A DNA stretch of 64,000 nucleotides from Tepidaquicella sp964564635 (GCA_964564635.1 CAZMAR010000003.1:124001-188000), one strand, 5' to 3'. Positions 28,270 through 37,083 are shown, numbered from the stretch's first letter. The notes: generated by a model not told the origin, from the sequence alone. Made by a program: numbers and translations.

Positions 28270-29961
28270 CTACCTCGATATAATCAACTTTTTCGTATCT
28301 TTAAAATCATCTGCATAAAGTGTGTAATAATATACTCCACTTACTAAATCCAAACCAAGTGACTTTGTATCAAGTGTTACTAAATACTCTCCAGGAGACT
28401 GAATTGTATTAACCAGCGTAACAATTTCTCTCCCCAATTGGTCATAGAGTATCAAATTAACTTTTGACTCTTTTGGTAATTTATATTTTATGTTTGTTAC
28501 TGGATTAAAGGGATTGGGATAATTTTGATAAAGTTTATAATCTGTGGGTATTGAACTAATATTCTTATTTACATCAACAACTATTGAATTTTTGAAAAGA
28601 TAATTTCCTTTATTATTATCCCAGTTTGTAACTGCAAAGTCAAGGTCGTAAGATGCATAGTAATAAATTTTTATAACTGTACCGGAAGCTGGGGGATTTT
28701 TCAATACAACCCATCCATTCTCTAAATCATAGCAATATTGAGTAAGCGGAATTGAATCCGAGCCGTAAATTATCTTCTGAATTTTATGAACTGGATAACG
28801 AGATAAATAATAAAGTTTCTTTGTGCCATTACTTGTAAATTGGTCAAGTTTATATGACAGTCCATCATTATCATAATCTGCACAAACAATAGCTTCTACA
28901 ACACTGCTGGTTGAGGAAGTCCATTGAGGTGTAAGTTGAAAATTTCCACCGGTATTTTCATATATCCAGCATGCAGTCCACCAGCCACCACAAATAAGAT
29001 GAGGATAATTACTTGCGTTAATCCTCGCAAGATTTATTCCTGAACCATAACCTGAAAAAGAAGAAGACCAGAATGGTGTTGAAGCTAAAGTACCGGAATT
29101 ATTTAGATATATCTTGAACTTCCCACTACCACCAAGTTGATTATTATCAGAAACTGCTAAATCCAACCAACCATCTCCATTAACATCGTCCACAAAAAGA
29201 GAATTCGCATACTGACTTGCATCCGTAGACACCCAGGAATGAACTGTAGCAATAGAGTCACCGTAGTTCAGGAACATTCTGTTTGGACCTCTTTCACAAC
29301 AGAAAACTAAATCAAGTTTCCCATCCTTATTAAAATCTGCCCATGTAACATCCATAGCGTAAAAGCTTAATGCAGACTTCCATCCCGGTAAATTGCTTAA
29401 GGTACCATTATTATTATAATAAATTCTCATTTGTTCCGCTTTTTGATTATATGATTCCCCACAAGCAACCGCAAGGTCTAAGTCACCATCATTATCAGCA
29501 TCACCAAAAGCGCAACTGAAAGTGTAGAAAGTATCAGCAGAAACCCAGGCGGGATTTGAAGTTAAAACTCCATTGTTGTTCATATAAATTTTTACTTTTC
29601 CTCTTTGACCGAAACCAGCAGCACCAATATAAACAGAAACAGCAACATCAGGATAGCCATCATTATTTATATCACCAATATTTAAGTGTCCATGATAATC
29701 TATATCGTTAGAGGTCCAGCTTGGCGTGGTTGGTAAAGTTCCATAATTACTTATGTAAACTACAACTTTTTGCCGAGCCATATCATTACCATTTGCAACT
29801 ACAAGGTCTAACCAGCCATCCTTATTTATGTCCGCCCAGCCGCAACCAGTAGAATAATTAGAGACATCAGTTGATGTCCAGAAAGGAGTTGTATTAAAAT
29901 AAATTTGTGAATATGCATATATAGAAAAAAGAAGAAGGAAAAGAATTATTAACTTTTTCAT
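28270..29961 (-). CDS. secreted FG-GAP/VCBS repeat protein with T9SS sorting domain
   Basis: The 563-residue product has a signal peptide (about 1-18, ending YAYSQ) and at least six FG-GAP-like repeats, each with a calcium-loop motif such as DINKDGWLDLVVANG, DINNDGYPDVAVS, DADNDGDLDLAVA, DFNKDGKLDLVF, DVNGDGWLDLAVS and DYDNDG. These form an integrin-alpha-like propeller. The C-terminus is a T9SS sorting domain (LYQNYPNPFNPVTNIKY to DTKKLIISR). The function is probably adhesion or carbohydrate/protein binding at the cell surface; no catalytic domain is visible. Confidence 0.9.
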   Translation of the reverse strand: MKKLIILFLLLFSIYAYSQIYFNTTPFWTSTDVSNYSTGCGWADINKDGWLDLVVANGNDMARQKVVVYISNYGTLPTTPSWTSNDIDYHGHLNIGDINNDGYPDVAVSVYIGAAGFGQRGKVKIYMNNNGVLTSNPAWVSADTFYTFSCAFGDADNDGDLDLAVACGESYNQKAEQMRIYYNNNGTLSNLPGWKSALSFYAMDVTWADFNKDGKLDLVFCCERGPNRMFLNYGDSIATVHSWVSTDASQYANSLFVDDVNGDGWLDLAVSDNNQLGGSGKFKIYLNNSGTLASTPFWSSSFSGYGSGINLARINASNYPHLICGGWWTACWIYENTGGNFQLTPQWTSSTSSVVEAIVCADYDNDGLSYKLDQFTSNGTKKLYYLSRYPVHKIQKIIYGSDSIPLTQYCYDLENGWVVLKNPPASGTVIKIYYYASYDLDFAVTNWDNNKGNYLFKNSIVVDVNKNISSIPTDYKLYQNYPNPFNPVTNIKYKLPKESKVNLILYDQLGREIVTLVNTIQSPGEYLVTLDTKSLGLDLVSGVYYYTLYADDFKDTKKLIISR

Positions 29962-30020
29962 AGCATTTAATTTTATTTATATAATAATACAATAATTTTA
30001 ATTTTTAAAAACTACAAAAT

Positions 30021-30977
30021 TCACTTAATAAAATTAATATTTTCTTTGGGGACAAATAAACAATACTGCTTTTTAAATCTTTGCCCAATTGACTGAATTA
30101 AAAATTGTTCATAATTAGTCTGCAAAACCTCTTTTAATATAGAATTAACTTTAGAAACATTGCTTCTAAAGTTTGAAGTTGAAATACTTTCCTGCATAGA
30201 TAACTTTTTCTTCAAAGAAATAATATTATAATCATAGTCTGTATAGCATTCCTTGTAAGAATCAAGTATTCTTTGTGAAAATTCAGTGGGCATATTGTAT
30301 CCTTTCATTAATAAGGGTCCCTCATCGTTATAAGCTCTTTCGAGAAAATACCTGTAATAACAAAACTGAATTGGTGAAAATGGTATTTCAATACCTTTTA
30401 TATTTATCTCACATTTTCCGATATTTACTGTTATTTTATTTGAAGCTTTAATTGCTCTTTTTAACATTTTGTTTTCTTCTTTAAGCCGAATAATTCTTGG
30501 GAGTGCGGTACCTAATTTAACTACTGTAATTGGTTCTGTGTTTAATTCCGGTTCGTTACTTCTTATTAATTCCATTGGAAAATCACGCGACTCTGACATA
30601 ATTATCCAGCATGCCTGCATTGAGGGAGTACCGGAAGCTATTGCTGCCGTTACTTTGATTTTTTTACTTTTAAACTTACTTTTTAAAAAATTTAATAATT
30701 TAGGATAAATTTCGTTATGGTCGGTTACATCTTCAATATTAATATATTCTCGAACTACCTCACTACAATATTTCCTTTTCTTTATTTCCTGAACAAGATA
30801 ATCCGAAATTTTGTCATAACTAATTTCATTTTTATAAGAAGATGTCCAGAGTAAATAAACCTTATCAAACTTCCTGTGTTTCAATACAGTAAGAATTGCC
30901 CCATCCTTCTTATTTAACAATTTACCTCCATCATTAGTACCCACAAAAGAGATTAATACATTAAGGTATTTCTTCAT
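30021..30977 (-). CDS. RtcR-like CARF-domain protein without sigma-54 activator domain
   Basis: The first 145 or so residues of this 318-residue protein follow a CARF fold: VLISFVGTNDGG after the first strand (7-18), DKVYLLWTSS, and the ligand-loop motif AAIASGTPSMQA (111-122), followed by IIMSESRDFPMELIRS. That last stretch closely recalls the sensor domain of RtcR (TTGTHVAQ...TESR). RtcR continues into an AAA+ sigma-54 domain; this protein instead has a linker (ALPRIIRLKEENKML) and a C-terminal region (about 185-318, with IEIPFSPIQFCYYRYFLERA) resembling winged-helix or effector tails of CARF proteins. No HEPN RxxxxH nuclease motif is evident. No CRISPR or rtcBA genes are near. An ARPP-1-like gene lies upstream. 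A cyclic-nucleotide or RNA-end sensor is a plausible inference. Confidence 0.65.
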   Translation of the reverse strand: MKKYLNVLISFVGTNDGGKLLNKKDGAILTVLKHRKFDKVYLLWTSSYKNEISYDKISDYLVQEIKKRKYCSEVVREYINIEDVTDHNEIYPKLLNFLKSKFKSKKIKVTAAIASGTPSMQACWIIMSESRDFPMELIRSNEPELNTEPITVVKLGTALPRIIRLKEENKMLKRAIKASNKITVNIGKCEINIKGIEIPFSPIQFCYYRYFLERAYNDEGPLLMKGYNMPTEFSQRILDSYKECYTDYDYNIISLKKKLSMQESISTSNFRSNVSKVNSILKEVLQTNYEQFLIQSIGQRFKKQYCLFVPKENINFIK

Positions 30978-31331
30978 ATAAGAATAAATTTAACTGATAA
31001 TAATTTTATAAAAATTATTCAAATACTTTAGTCAAAAGGAAATACATCAATAAAAAATATAGTTCATCATTTCCCTATTAATCGAAACTCTAATTTTTGG
31101 TAAAATACTTAACTTTAAAATACTACAAACTTCAGTATTTTTCTTCCTCAATTTTATATGAAAAACCCCACTTCCATTACACACTTTACAAAATAAATTC
31201 CCCAATTCTCTCCTTTAACTCACTAGAACTAAAGGTTAATCATTATTTATTTTTTCCCCAGAACTGTTAATCTTATCAAAATAGGTACACATCACAATAC
31301 AATGTAGTATAGTGAAATAAAAGAACAATTT
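30978..31331. other. 354-base gap between the ARPP-1-like and CARF-like genes
   Basis: AT-rich region without a recognisable RNA gene, repeat array or strong terminator. The only structure of note is a 52-codon minus-strand frame (31047-31205), listed separately. Confidence 0.6.
31047..31205 (-). CDS. possible small protein with a CxxCxGxG motif (tentative)
   Basis: A TTG-initiated frame of 52 codons is preceded four bases upstream by AAAGGAG on the same strand, an unusually good ribosome site for this window. The product would begin MGNLFCKVCNGSGVF, containing a CxxCxGxG element like half a DnaJ-type zinc motif, with a basic middle and a hydrophobic end. It lies between the ARPP-1-like and CARF-like genes on their strand. 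An open frame of this size can arise by chance in AT-rich DNA, so I treat it as a candidate only. Confidence 0.25.
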   Translation of the reverse strand: MGNLFCKVCNGSGVFHIKLRKKNTEVCSILKLSILPKIRVSINREMMNYIFY

Positions 31332-32249
31332 TTAGGTTAATTTTTCTTGCAATTGAATAGCAGCAAGGTGAATGGTATTCCCCATAAACTCTAATTCAAA
31401 ACCTGTTATGTAATTATTATCAAACCTTTTTTCATTACCCACCCCAATAGATTTATGAATTTCTTTATCAACCGCATCATATTTATCAAAGAAGTCAATT
31501 AATTTATAATTTACTTCCTTATCGGTTATATTATTTTTATCTTCTTTTAAATTATATGCTTCTGCAGCTGTACCTTTAATTATTTTGGGGAAATACTCAG
31601 CATATATATCTCTTCGATTAAATAAATCAATACTAAGTAACTTTTTCCTTAAGAAAATAGCAAGACCATTTGCCTGATTATTCACTTTAAACCCTTTTAA
31701 AAACTCCTCGAAATAATCTTTTTTCTTTTCAAAAACATCAGACAAATCGCTTGTTTCAGAATAGACATCAGAAGATGATGCAGAATATAAAACTATACTC
31801 CACACTTTTGATTGGTCAGCATAAAAACCTTTTTCCATTTTAAGCGATTTATTAACATCTTTTGCTTTGCTGGCTCTTAAATTTGTCGGTGCGACGAAAT
31901 CCGAATCTCTGAAAATAGAAGAACGATATCTCCACCTGCCTGCTTCCACGCAGCTAACCGGTATATTTGTTTTAGTTTGGGGTTCTATTAATATAGAAGT
32001 ATTCAATACACGATTTTGCTTAGCTCCAATTAAAACGTCACCATCCATAAAGAACACAAATTTATCAGATTTATTGAGCACAAAAATATTATTTACACTC
32101 CCAGAATCACTAATCTCTTTAATTTCAATCATTTTATTATTGATAGCATAACCAACTGAAACATACTCAAAAGAATCAACCTGTTCGGAACAAAATTGAA
32201 CAATGCTTAGAGTTTTGTTTCTTTGAAAATCAATTGTCTTGATTTGCAT
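31332..32249 (-). CDS. ARPP-1-like domain protein
   Basis: The 305-residue cytoplasmic protein (no signal or membrane segment) carries the block I associate with the ARPP-1 family: FFMDGDVLIGAKQNRVLNTS (67-86) followed by NIPVSCVEAGRWRYRS (95-110). The family name stems from association with ADP-ribosylglycohydrolase and rhodanese-phosphatase genes; its biochemical role is unknown to me. The fold is beta-rich at the N-terminus and helical toward the C-terminus, ending GNTIHLAAIQL. It lies upstream of the CARF-like gene on the same strand, with 354 bases between. A TATTTTTG box (32292-32299, minus strand) is 42 bases before the start, without a convincing partner element. Confidence 0.75.
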   Translation of the reverse strand: MQIKTIDFQRNKTLSIVQFCSEQVDSFEYVSVGYAINNKMIEIKEISDSGSVNNIFVLNKSDKFVFFMDGDVLIGAKQNRVLNTSILIEPQTKTNIPVSCVEAGRWRYRSSIFRDSDFVAPTNLRASKAKDVNKSLKMEKGFYADQSKVWSIVLYSASSSDVYSETSDLSDVFEKKKDYFEEFLKGFKVNNQANGLAIFLRKKLLSIDLFNRRDIYAEYFPKIIKGTAAEAYNLKEDKNNITDKEVNYKLIDFFDKYDAVDKEIHKSIGVGNEKRFDNNYITGFELEFMGNTIHLAAIQLQEKLT

Positions 32250-32315
32250 AATTTAAATATGTTAAGTTTGATAAAAAGTTGATTCACATTTCAAAAATAC
32301 CGATAATAAATTTGT

Positions 32316-32346
32316 TAAAAATTTCCGCAACATTGCGGAAATTTTG
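32316..32346 (-). terminator. terminator after the MscS gene
   Basis: A 13-base perfect stem (AAAATTTCCGCAA with TTGCGGAAATTTT, arms 32318-32330 and 32333-32345) has a GC-rich tip and flanking A/T runs. It lies about 100 bases after the mscS stop on the minus strand and separates mscS from the ARPP-1-like gene, so the latter starts its own transcript. Confidence 0.7.
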
Positions 32347-32444
32347 TTTACAAGACAACTTTTTCCTTACGCACTATAAATCAAATGAATAGCTTAAAGG
32401 AATATTAAATTATCCATACTCAGAAAATTATTGAAGTGATAAAA

Positions 32445-33356
32445 TTATTTTTTTGTAACCTCTACTTGTAAAGGTTTACTTTTTTCTCCCCAATATAAGG
32501 AAATATGATTAAATGGAATTTCAATATTTTTAGAATCGAAGACTACTTTTAATCTTTTTCTATATTCCCTTGCAAGAGCCCATTGCTCATGTGGTATAGT
32601 TTTCATTCTTGCTCGAACTATAATAGCAGAATCGCCAAATTTTTCTAACCCAAAAATTTCAAAAGGTGGAAGAAATTTATCCTTATAGTTTTCATCAGCA
32701 TACATTTCCTCAGCAACTTCATTCATTGTCTTAATAACTTCATCAATATTTTCTTTATATGCAACGGGAATGTCTAAAAGTAGTGCAGACCATTCTTTTG
32801 TAATATTTGCTAAAGAATCAATTTTTCCTGCTTCAATAATATGAACAACTCCAGACATATCTCTCAAAATAACTGTTCTTAATTGGATTTCTTCAACAGT
32901 TCCTGTAATACCGTTTATTGTAGCTACATCACCAACGCGTATTTGATTTTCAAGTAAAATAAAGAAACCTGAAATAATATCCTTAATCAAGGATTGTGCC
33001 CCAAAACCGATAGCTAACCCTAATATCCCGGCGCCTGCAAGGATAGGTCCAATTTCAACCCCTATAGTTTTTAAAAACATTATAATGAAAATAATCCATA
33101 TAGTAACTTTTCCCGTTTTACAAATAATACTCATTAAAGTATTGACTCTTTTCTCAGACTCAAGACTATCAATGGGATTTTTTTCAACTCTGCTAATAAT
33201 TAATTTCTTTACTCTTTTTATAATAAAAGAAAAGACCCTTAATGAGATAAAAAGTAGAATAATAAGTACGAGAATAGAAGGTATATGCTGAATTAACCAT
33301 TCAACCCCCTTATCTATTAAATCAACCCAGTATTCTGTATTTAAATATTTATTCAC
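32445..33356 (-). CDS. mscS: small-conductance mechanosensitive channel MscS-type
   Basis: This 303-residue inner-membrane protein has three N-terminal helices and the pore-lining third helix with the Ala/Gly pattern ILAGAGILGLAIGFGAQSL, followed by IKDIISGFFILLENQIRVGD and TVEEIQLRTVILRD of the beta domain. Length and layout match E. coli MscS (286 residues) plus a short C-terminal tail. It opens on membrane tension to release solutes during osmotic downshock. It appears to be a single-gene unit with a terminator after it. Confidence 0.95.
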   Translation of the reverse strand: MNKYLNTEYWVDLIDKGVEWLIQHIPSILVLIILLFISLRVFSFIIKRVKKLIISRVEKNPIDSLESEKRVNTLMSIICKTGKVTIWIIFIIMFLKTIGVEIGPILAGAGILGLAIGFGAQSLIKDIISGFFILLENQIRVGDVATINGITGTVEEIQLRTVILRDMSGVVHIIEAGKIDSLANITKEWSALLLDIPVAYKENIDEVIKTMNEVAEEMYADENYKDKFLPPFEIFGLEKFGDSAIIVRARMKTIPHEQWALAREYRKRLKVVFDSKNIEIPFNHISLYWGEKSKPLQVEVTKK

Positions 33357-33517
33357 AGTAATTTTATTTGTAAATTACTATCATAAATAAATTTTTTTAA
33401 TAAATCAATTAAATTCAAAGTTACACAAATTAATTGCTTTATTAAGTTAATGACGATAAATCCCCTTCATAACTTATTTTGAGCAGTAAATAGTAATCTT
33501 AATTTTTTTTGAGAAGT

Positions 33518-34000
33518 CTAATCAGTAATAAATTTAATGACTGCATTTATCAGTGATTCATCAATGCAAACTGCTTGCACACCAATGGAGTAGTTGAATT
33601 TATTATCGAAAGACCAAATTTTATAATAACATTTATCTGAAGGTGGGTTAAAATGTCTGAAATGTTTACAACTACCTATATAGACAATAGTTCCACCACC
33701 AGGTAATATATCATCTTCCTTATACTCTTTTCCATTGACAAGTGTGCCAAATCTGTTTTCAGAATTGTATGCTATTACAACCGGGTCATCGTTTTCATTG
33801 GGTAACCAGGTCAACTTAATAAATGTGCAGGTATATCTAATGGAAAAATCCTCAGGGTTTGCAGGAACAACATTATTCTTAGTCAACTCTGAGTTTGCAC
33901 TTCCTAATAAGATATCTTTAACTACTATTGTTTCCTTTTGAGCAAAAAGGTTCCCAGTTAATAAAATCAAAAAAATAAGAGTTAATGTTTTGTATTTCAT
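33518..34000 (-). CDS. exported single fibronectin-III-domain protein
   Basis: I start at the ATG at 34000, giving MKYKTLTLIFLILLTGNLFA/Q, a good signal peptide; 23 further codons upstream are open but unlike a signal. The mature part (about 140 residues) matches one fibronectin type III domain of the kind found as an array in large Bacteroidota surface proteins: IKLTWLPNENDDPVVIAYNS, GGGTIVYIG and CYYKIWSFDNKFNYSIGV. Three cysteines, in TCTF, GSCKH and KCYYK, could form disulfides. No sorting domain or lipobox is present, so it is probably periplasmic or released. Function unknown. Confidence 0.7.
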   Translation of the reverse strand: MKYKTLTLIFLILLTGNLFAQKETIVVKDILLGSANSELTKNNVVPANPEDFSIRYTCTFIKLTWLPNENDDPVVIAYNSENRFGTLVNGKEYKEDDILPGGGTIVYIGSCKHFRHFNPPSDKCYYKIWSFDNKFNYSIGVQAVCIDESLINAVIKFITD

Positions 34001-34507
34001 TTTTTTTAGTTTTGTTATAATAGATATAACAATTATAGTGCCATAAAAAATATATAAAAAATAAACCAAAGTAATTGTTATCTCCAGAAAAAAATCTCAA
34101 TATGATATTTTTTTTCTTATTTTGAGATAAAATAAAATAAAAAATTAAAAATTCATTATCTTAAAATCGAAATTTATTTTAACTTTTGCTATAATAAATT
34201 TAAATAACTATTAGATTTTTTTATAAAAAAATGTTATATGCATTAAGACCTGACATTATGTAAAGTAAAATTAAATTTTATTAAATTATATCGCATTTTT
34301 ATAAATTAAAAATAATTATTTACTGATGTGTCTATAATTTTTTATGCAATTAAAACAATAATAAAACCAATATATTTTAAAATATATATCTTGTAAATTT
34401 AAAAATTCTGTTAAATATGCGTAGAAAATGAATTTTCTATAATAAGTAACAAAAGATTTTGTAGATAAAAATCTTTTTTCTATATTATGGAAATAAGATA
34501 TAAAAAA
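34001..34507. other. 507-base non-coding, very AT-rich gap
   Basis: No open frame of interest, no RNA gene and no repeat array is recognised. It contains a weak hairpin near the left end (34094-34128) and another near the right end (34451-34477, listed separately). Confidence 0.6.
34451..34477. terminator. weak hairpin, possible terminator for the lipoprotein gene
   Basis: AAAAGATTTT and AAAATCTTTT arms (34451-34460, 34468-34477) enclose a 7-base loop about 30 bases after the stop of the minus-strand lipoprotein gene. It is purely A/T-paired except for one G-C pair on each arm, so it is a weak call. Confidence 0.35.
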
Positions 34508-34993
34508 TTAGTGTGTAATTCCCGACCCATTAGTTCTAACCGCTGAATAAGAACCATTAACTGGTGAGGTCCATAGTGGGTTAGTAAATGTGATTGTCCA
34601 GGTTCCTATTCCACCTCCATTCTTATGTATACCCTCAACACTAAGATTAAAAGTTGAATTTTGCTGCCCGGGTGGAAAACCACCGCAGTATGCATTTCCA
34701 TTGCCGTTAAACTGAATTGTTGTATCATTTACAAATGTTACCGGTGCATCAAAAAAAGGACAAACGACCTTTGAAGTATCAAACTTAAATATCCAACTTC
34801 CCGCAATAACAACTGTACCATCTTGTTTCTTTTTGAAATTATTGGAATACTTAAGATTTGTATCATTATTATAAACAAAAGACCAGATTTCAGAAGCAAT
34901 ATATGTTGGACCAGAGGGACTATTGTCTTTACTACAATTAAAAAACAAAATTGTCATTAAAACAGAAAAAATATAAAAAAAGTATTTTTTCAT
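34508..34993 (-). CDS. small lipoprotein, uncharacterised
   Basis: From the ATG at 34993 the 161-residue product has a lipoprotein signal (MKKYFFYIFSVLMTILFFNC) with lipid-attachment cysteine at residue 20, then a Ser/Pro-rich linker (SKDNSPSGPT). The rest looks like an 8-strand lipocalin-like or META-type beta fold (IWSFVYNNDTN, GTVVIAGSWIFKF, GTWTITFTNPLW, GSYSAVRT). No conserved catalytic residues stand out. The open frame continues 16 codons upstream, but only this start gives a lipobox. Probably surface or periplasmic; function unknown. Confidence 0.72.
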   Translation of the reverse strand: MKKYFFYIFSVLMTILFFNCSKDNSPSGPTYIASEIWSFVYNNDTNLKYSNNFKKKQDGTVVIAGSWIFKFDTSKVVCPFFDAPVTFVNDTTIQFNGNGNAYCGGFPPGQQNSTFNLSVEGIHKNGGGIGTWTITFTNPLWTSPVNGSYSAVRTNGSGITH

Positions 34994-35144
34994 TATATAA
35001 ATATTTCTAAAAAAACTAACATTATGCGTCTTTAGTATCAAGTCTAATTTATGTAAATAGAATTTTTTTGAAAATATTAACTTTTGAAATTAAGTTAATT
35101 TATGTATTTTTAAACAAACAACAAAAATTGATATTAAGATATAT

Positions 35145-35483
35145 ATGGAAACAATATACAAGTTCAGACCAATAAGGATAAAAAGACTCGGAAAAACAAT
35201 TTTGGTCAGATGGAATGACGGCAGAGCCGATGAAATACCATTAACAGTTTTACGAGATAAATGCCCTTGCGCCTCGTGTAATGGAGAAGAAAAAACTCAA
35301 GGAGATTATATCCCTATAAAAGCACCATTTAAGCCAACAGGATTTTATGAAATTGAAAAAATTGTTCCTGTTGGAAATTATGCAGTTAATATAATTTGGA
35401 AAGACGGACATAATACAGGTATATATTCCTGGGATATACTTCGTGCTATAGGTGAATGTCTGGAAAATAACAATAAAAAATAG
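35145..35483 (+). CDS. DUF971 (GBBH-like N-terminal domain) protein
   Basis: The 112-residue protein matches the DUF971 fold: an N-terminal strand pair (IKRLGKTILVRWNDGRADEIPL), the CPCASC metal-binding-like cysteine cluster in the middle, VPVGNYAVNIIWKDGHNTGIYSW and a C-terminal helix. In eukaryotes this domain precedes the gamma-butyrobetaine hydroxylase catalytic part; bacterial stand-alone versions are often linked to Fe-S or ApbC/Mrp proteins. None is seen here. The gene stands alone between a lipoprotein and a symporter. Confidence 0.88.
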   Translation: METIYKFRPIRIKRLGKTILVRWNDGRADEIPLTVLRDKCPCASCNGEEKTQGDYIPIKAPFKPTGFYEIEKIVPVGNYAVNIIWKDGHNTGIYSWDILRAIGECLENNNKK

Positions 35484-35485
35484 TT

Positions 35486-35552
35486 AAAGGTTATATCTGG
35501 TAATAAAGATAAATGCTTTTATATTAAAAAAATTTAAATCCGATATAACTTT
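35486..35552. terminator. possible shared terminator for convergent genes
   Basis: AAAG-G-TTATATC-T-GG (35486-35500) can pair with CC-GATATAA-CTTT (35540-35552) across a 39-base loop, between the stops of the DUF971 gene and the convergent symporter gene. Bulges and the large loop make this uncertain. Confidence 0.25.
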
Positions 35553-35580
35553 AAAAAATAATTATTTAAAGGAAGTAATA

Positions 35581-37083
35581 TTACCTATCATATTTTATTG
35601 GTCCCAGTACCCCTTCACTTTTTGCAATAACAACACAAGCGAGAGAATCAGCAATTACATTAGGTACGGTTCTGCACATATCCAGTAGTCTATCAACTCC
35701 AATAATAAGAGCAATACCTTCCTCGGGGATTCCAACTGACCTTAAAATCACAATAAGCATAATTATACCAATTCCGGGTACCGGTGCAGTACCAATAGCA
35801 GCAAGCACAGCAGTAATCACAATAGTAATTTGTTGAGTAAGAGATAAGTCAAATCCATAAACCTGAGCAATAAACATAGCAGCAACAGCTTGATATAGAG
35901 CGGTTCCATCCATATTAATTGTTGTACCAAGAGGTAGCACAAAACTTGCAATTTTGTTTGGCACGCCGAGATTTTTTTCACAAATTTCCATAGTAACCGG
36001 CAGAGTAGCAGCGGAAGAAGATGTAGAGAAAGCAACTGCAATAACTTTTTTTTGAACAGAAAAGAAATCTTTAATTTTAATATTCGTAAATATTTTCAAT
36101 AATGCTGGATATTCAATAAATGTAATGAAAATTAATCCTATTATTACTGTTATCGAATATAAAAGTAAAGATTGAAGAATACTAAATCCAAATTCAGCAA
36201 CAGTTGCAGCAATAAGAGTAAAGACAGCATAAGGTGCAATATACATAATTTTATCAACCATATTTATCAAGCCATCAGAGATGCCTTCAAAAAAATTAAT
36301 TACTGGCTGTGATTTTTTTTGAGGTATTTGTGTTAAAAAAACGCCAATCATAATAGAGAAAAATACAATTGGCAGAAACTCACCATTGGCAATAGCAGCA
36401 AATGGATTTTTCGGAACTATATTTACAAGAAAATCAATTACATTAATAGAAACATTCTGTTCTATTTTACTACGGGCTTCCTCCTGAAAAGCAACAAGTA
36501 ATTTCTCTTTTGTATCAACAGGCATAAAATGACCTGGTTGCATTATATTAGCAATCAAAAGACCAGCAGAAATTGCAATAATAGCGGTCATAAAATAGAA
36601 TGAAATAGTCTTGCCACCAATTTTAGCAACATGTTTTAAATCTGAGAGCGAAGCAGCGCCGACAATTAAAGAAGCTAAAACCAGAGGAATTGCAATCATA
36701 TTAAGCAACCTAATGAAAATATCCCCTATTGGTTTTAATAAAATTCCAATAGTTTTAACTTTATCAATTGAGGTTATTTCTTCATATCTTTTAAAATTTC
36801 CATCTGGAAACTTAATTAAAATATTTTTCACAAATTTTTCATCAGAAGAAATAAAACTTTTAGAATATTTAATAATTTGGGTTTGTTCGTTAGCAGAGAA
36901 AGAAATTAGTGGAATTGAGTCTTTTAAAAAAATAACTTCAGACCAGTCAGAAATAACCTCTTCTCCCCCTCTGTACTTTATAAAAATTTTATGAGGGTTA
37001 ACAGAAAAAATTGCACCAAAAAAAACCCCGAGTAAAAGCCCAATAATAATTTGATTGTGAAGTTTTACGCGGGGTAATCTCAT
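35581..37083 (-). CDS. dicarboxylate/amino acid:cation symporter (DAACS family) with an extra extracytoplasmic insert
   Basis: The 500-residue membrane protein has the DAACS core: the serine-rich hairpin TSSSAATLPVTMEIC, LPLGTTINMDGTALYQ (NMDGT sodium/substrate motif), and PVPGIGIIMLIVILRSVGIP with the RLLDMCRTVPNV segment. Such transporters take up glutamate, aspartate or C4-dicarboxylates with Na+ or H+. The family usually has about 420-440 residues; here an extra stretch of about 80 (28-108), lacking membrane segments, sits between the first and second helices and should face the periplasm. It starts 25 bases before the stop of the barrel gene behind it, so they may share a transcript. Confidence 0.93.
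   Translation of the reverse strand: MRLPRVKLHNQIIIGLLLGVFFGAIFSVNPHKIFIKYRGGEEVISDWSEVIFLKDSIPLISFSANEQTQIIKYSKSFISSDEKFVKNILIKFPDGNFKRYEEITSIDKVKTIGILLKPIGDIFIRLLNMIAIPLVLASLIVGAASLSDLKHVAKIGGKTISFYFMTAIIAISAGLLIANIMQPGHFMPVDTKEKLLVAFQEEARSKIEQNVSINVIDFLVNIVPKNPFAAIANGEFLPIVFFSIMIGVFLTQIPQKKSQPVINFFEGISDGLINMVDKIMYIAPYAVFTLIAATVAEFGFSILQSLLLYSITVIIGLIFITFIEYPALLKIFTNIKIKDFFSVQKKVIAVAFSTSSSAATLPVTMEICEKNLGVPNKIASFVLPLGTTINMDGTALYQAVAAMFIAQVYGFDLSLTQQITIVITAVLAAIGTAPVPGIGIIMLIVILRSVGIPEEGIALIIGVDRLLDMCRTVPNVIADSLACVVIAKSEGVLGPIKYDR

Noticed and set aside
30978..31331. Possible degenerate CRISPR repeats near the CARF-like gene
   Set aside because: No sequence of repeat length recurs in this interval or in the neighbouring gaps.
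33416..33423. TAACTTTG on the minus strand as promoter of mscS
   Set aside because: No TTG element at 19-21 bases; single-box matches are expected by chance in AT-rich DNA.
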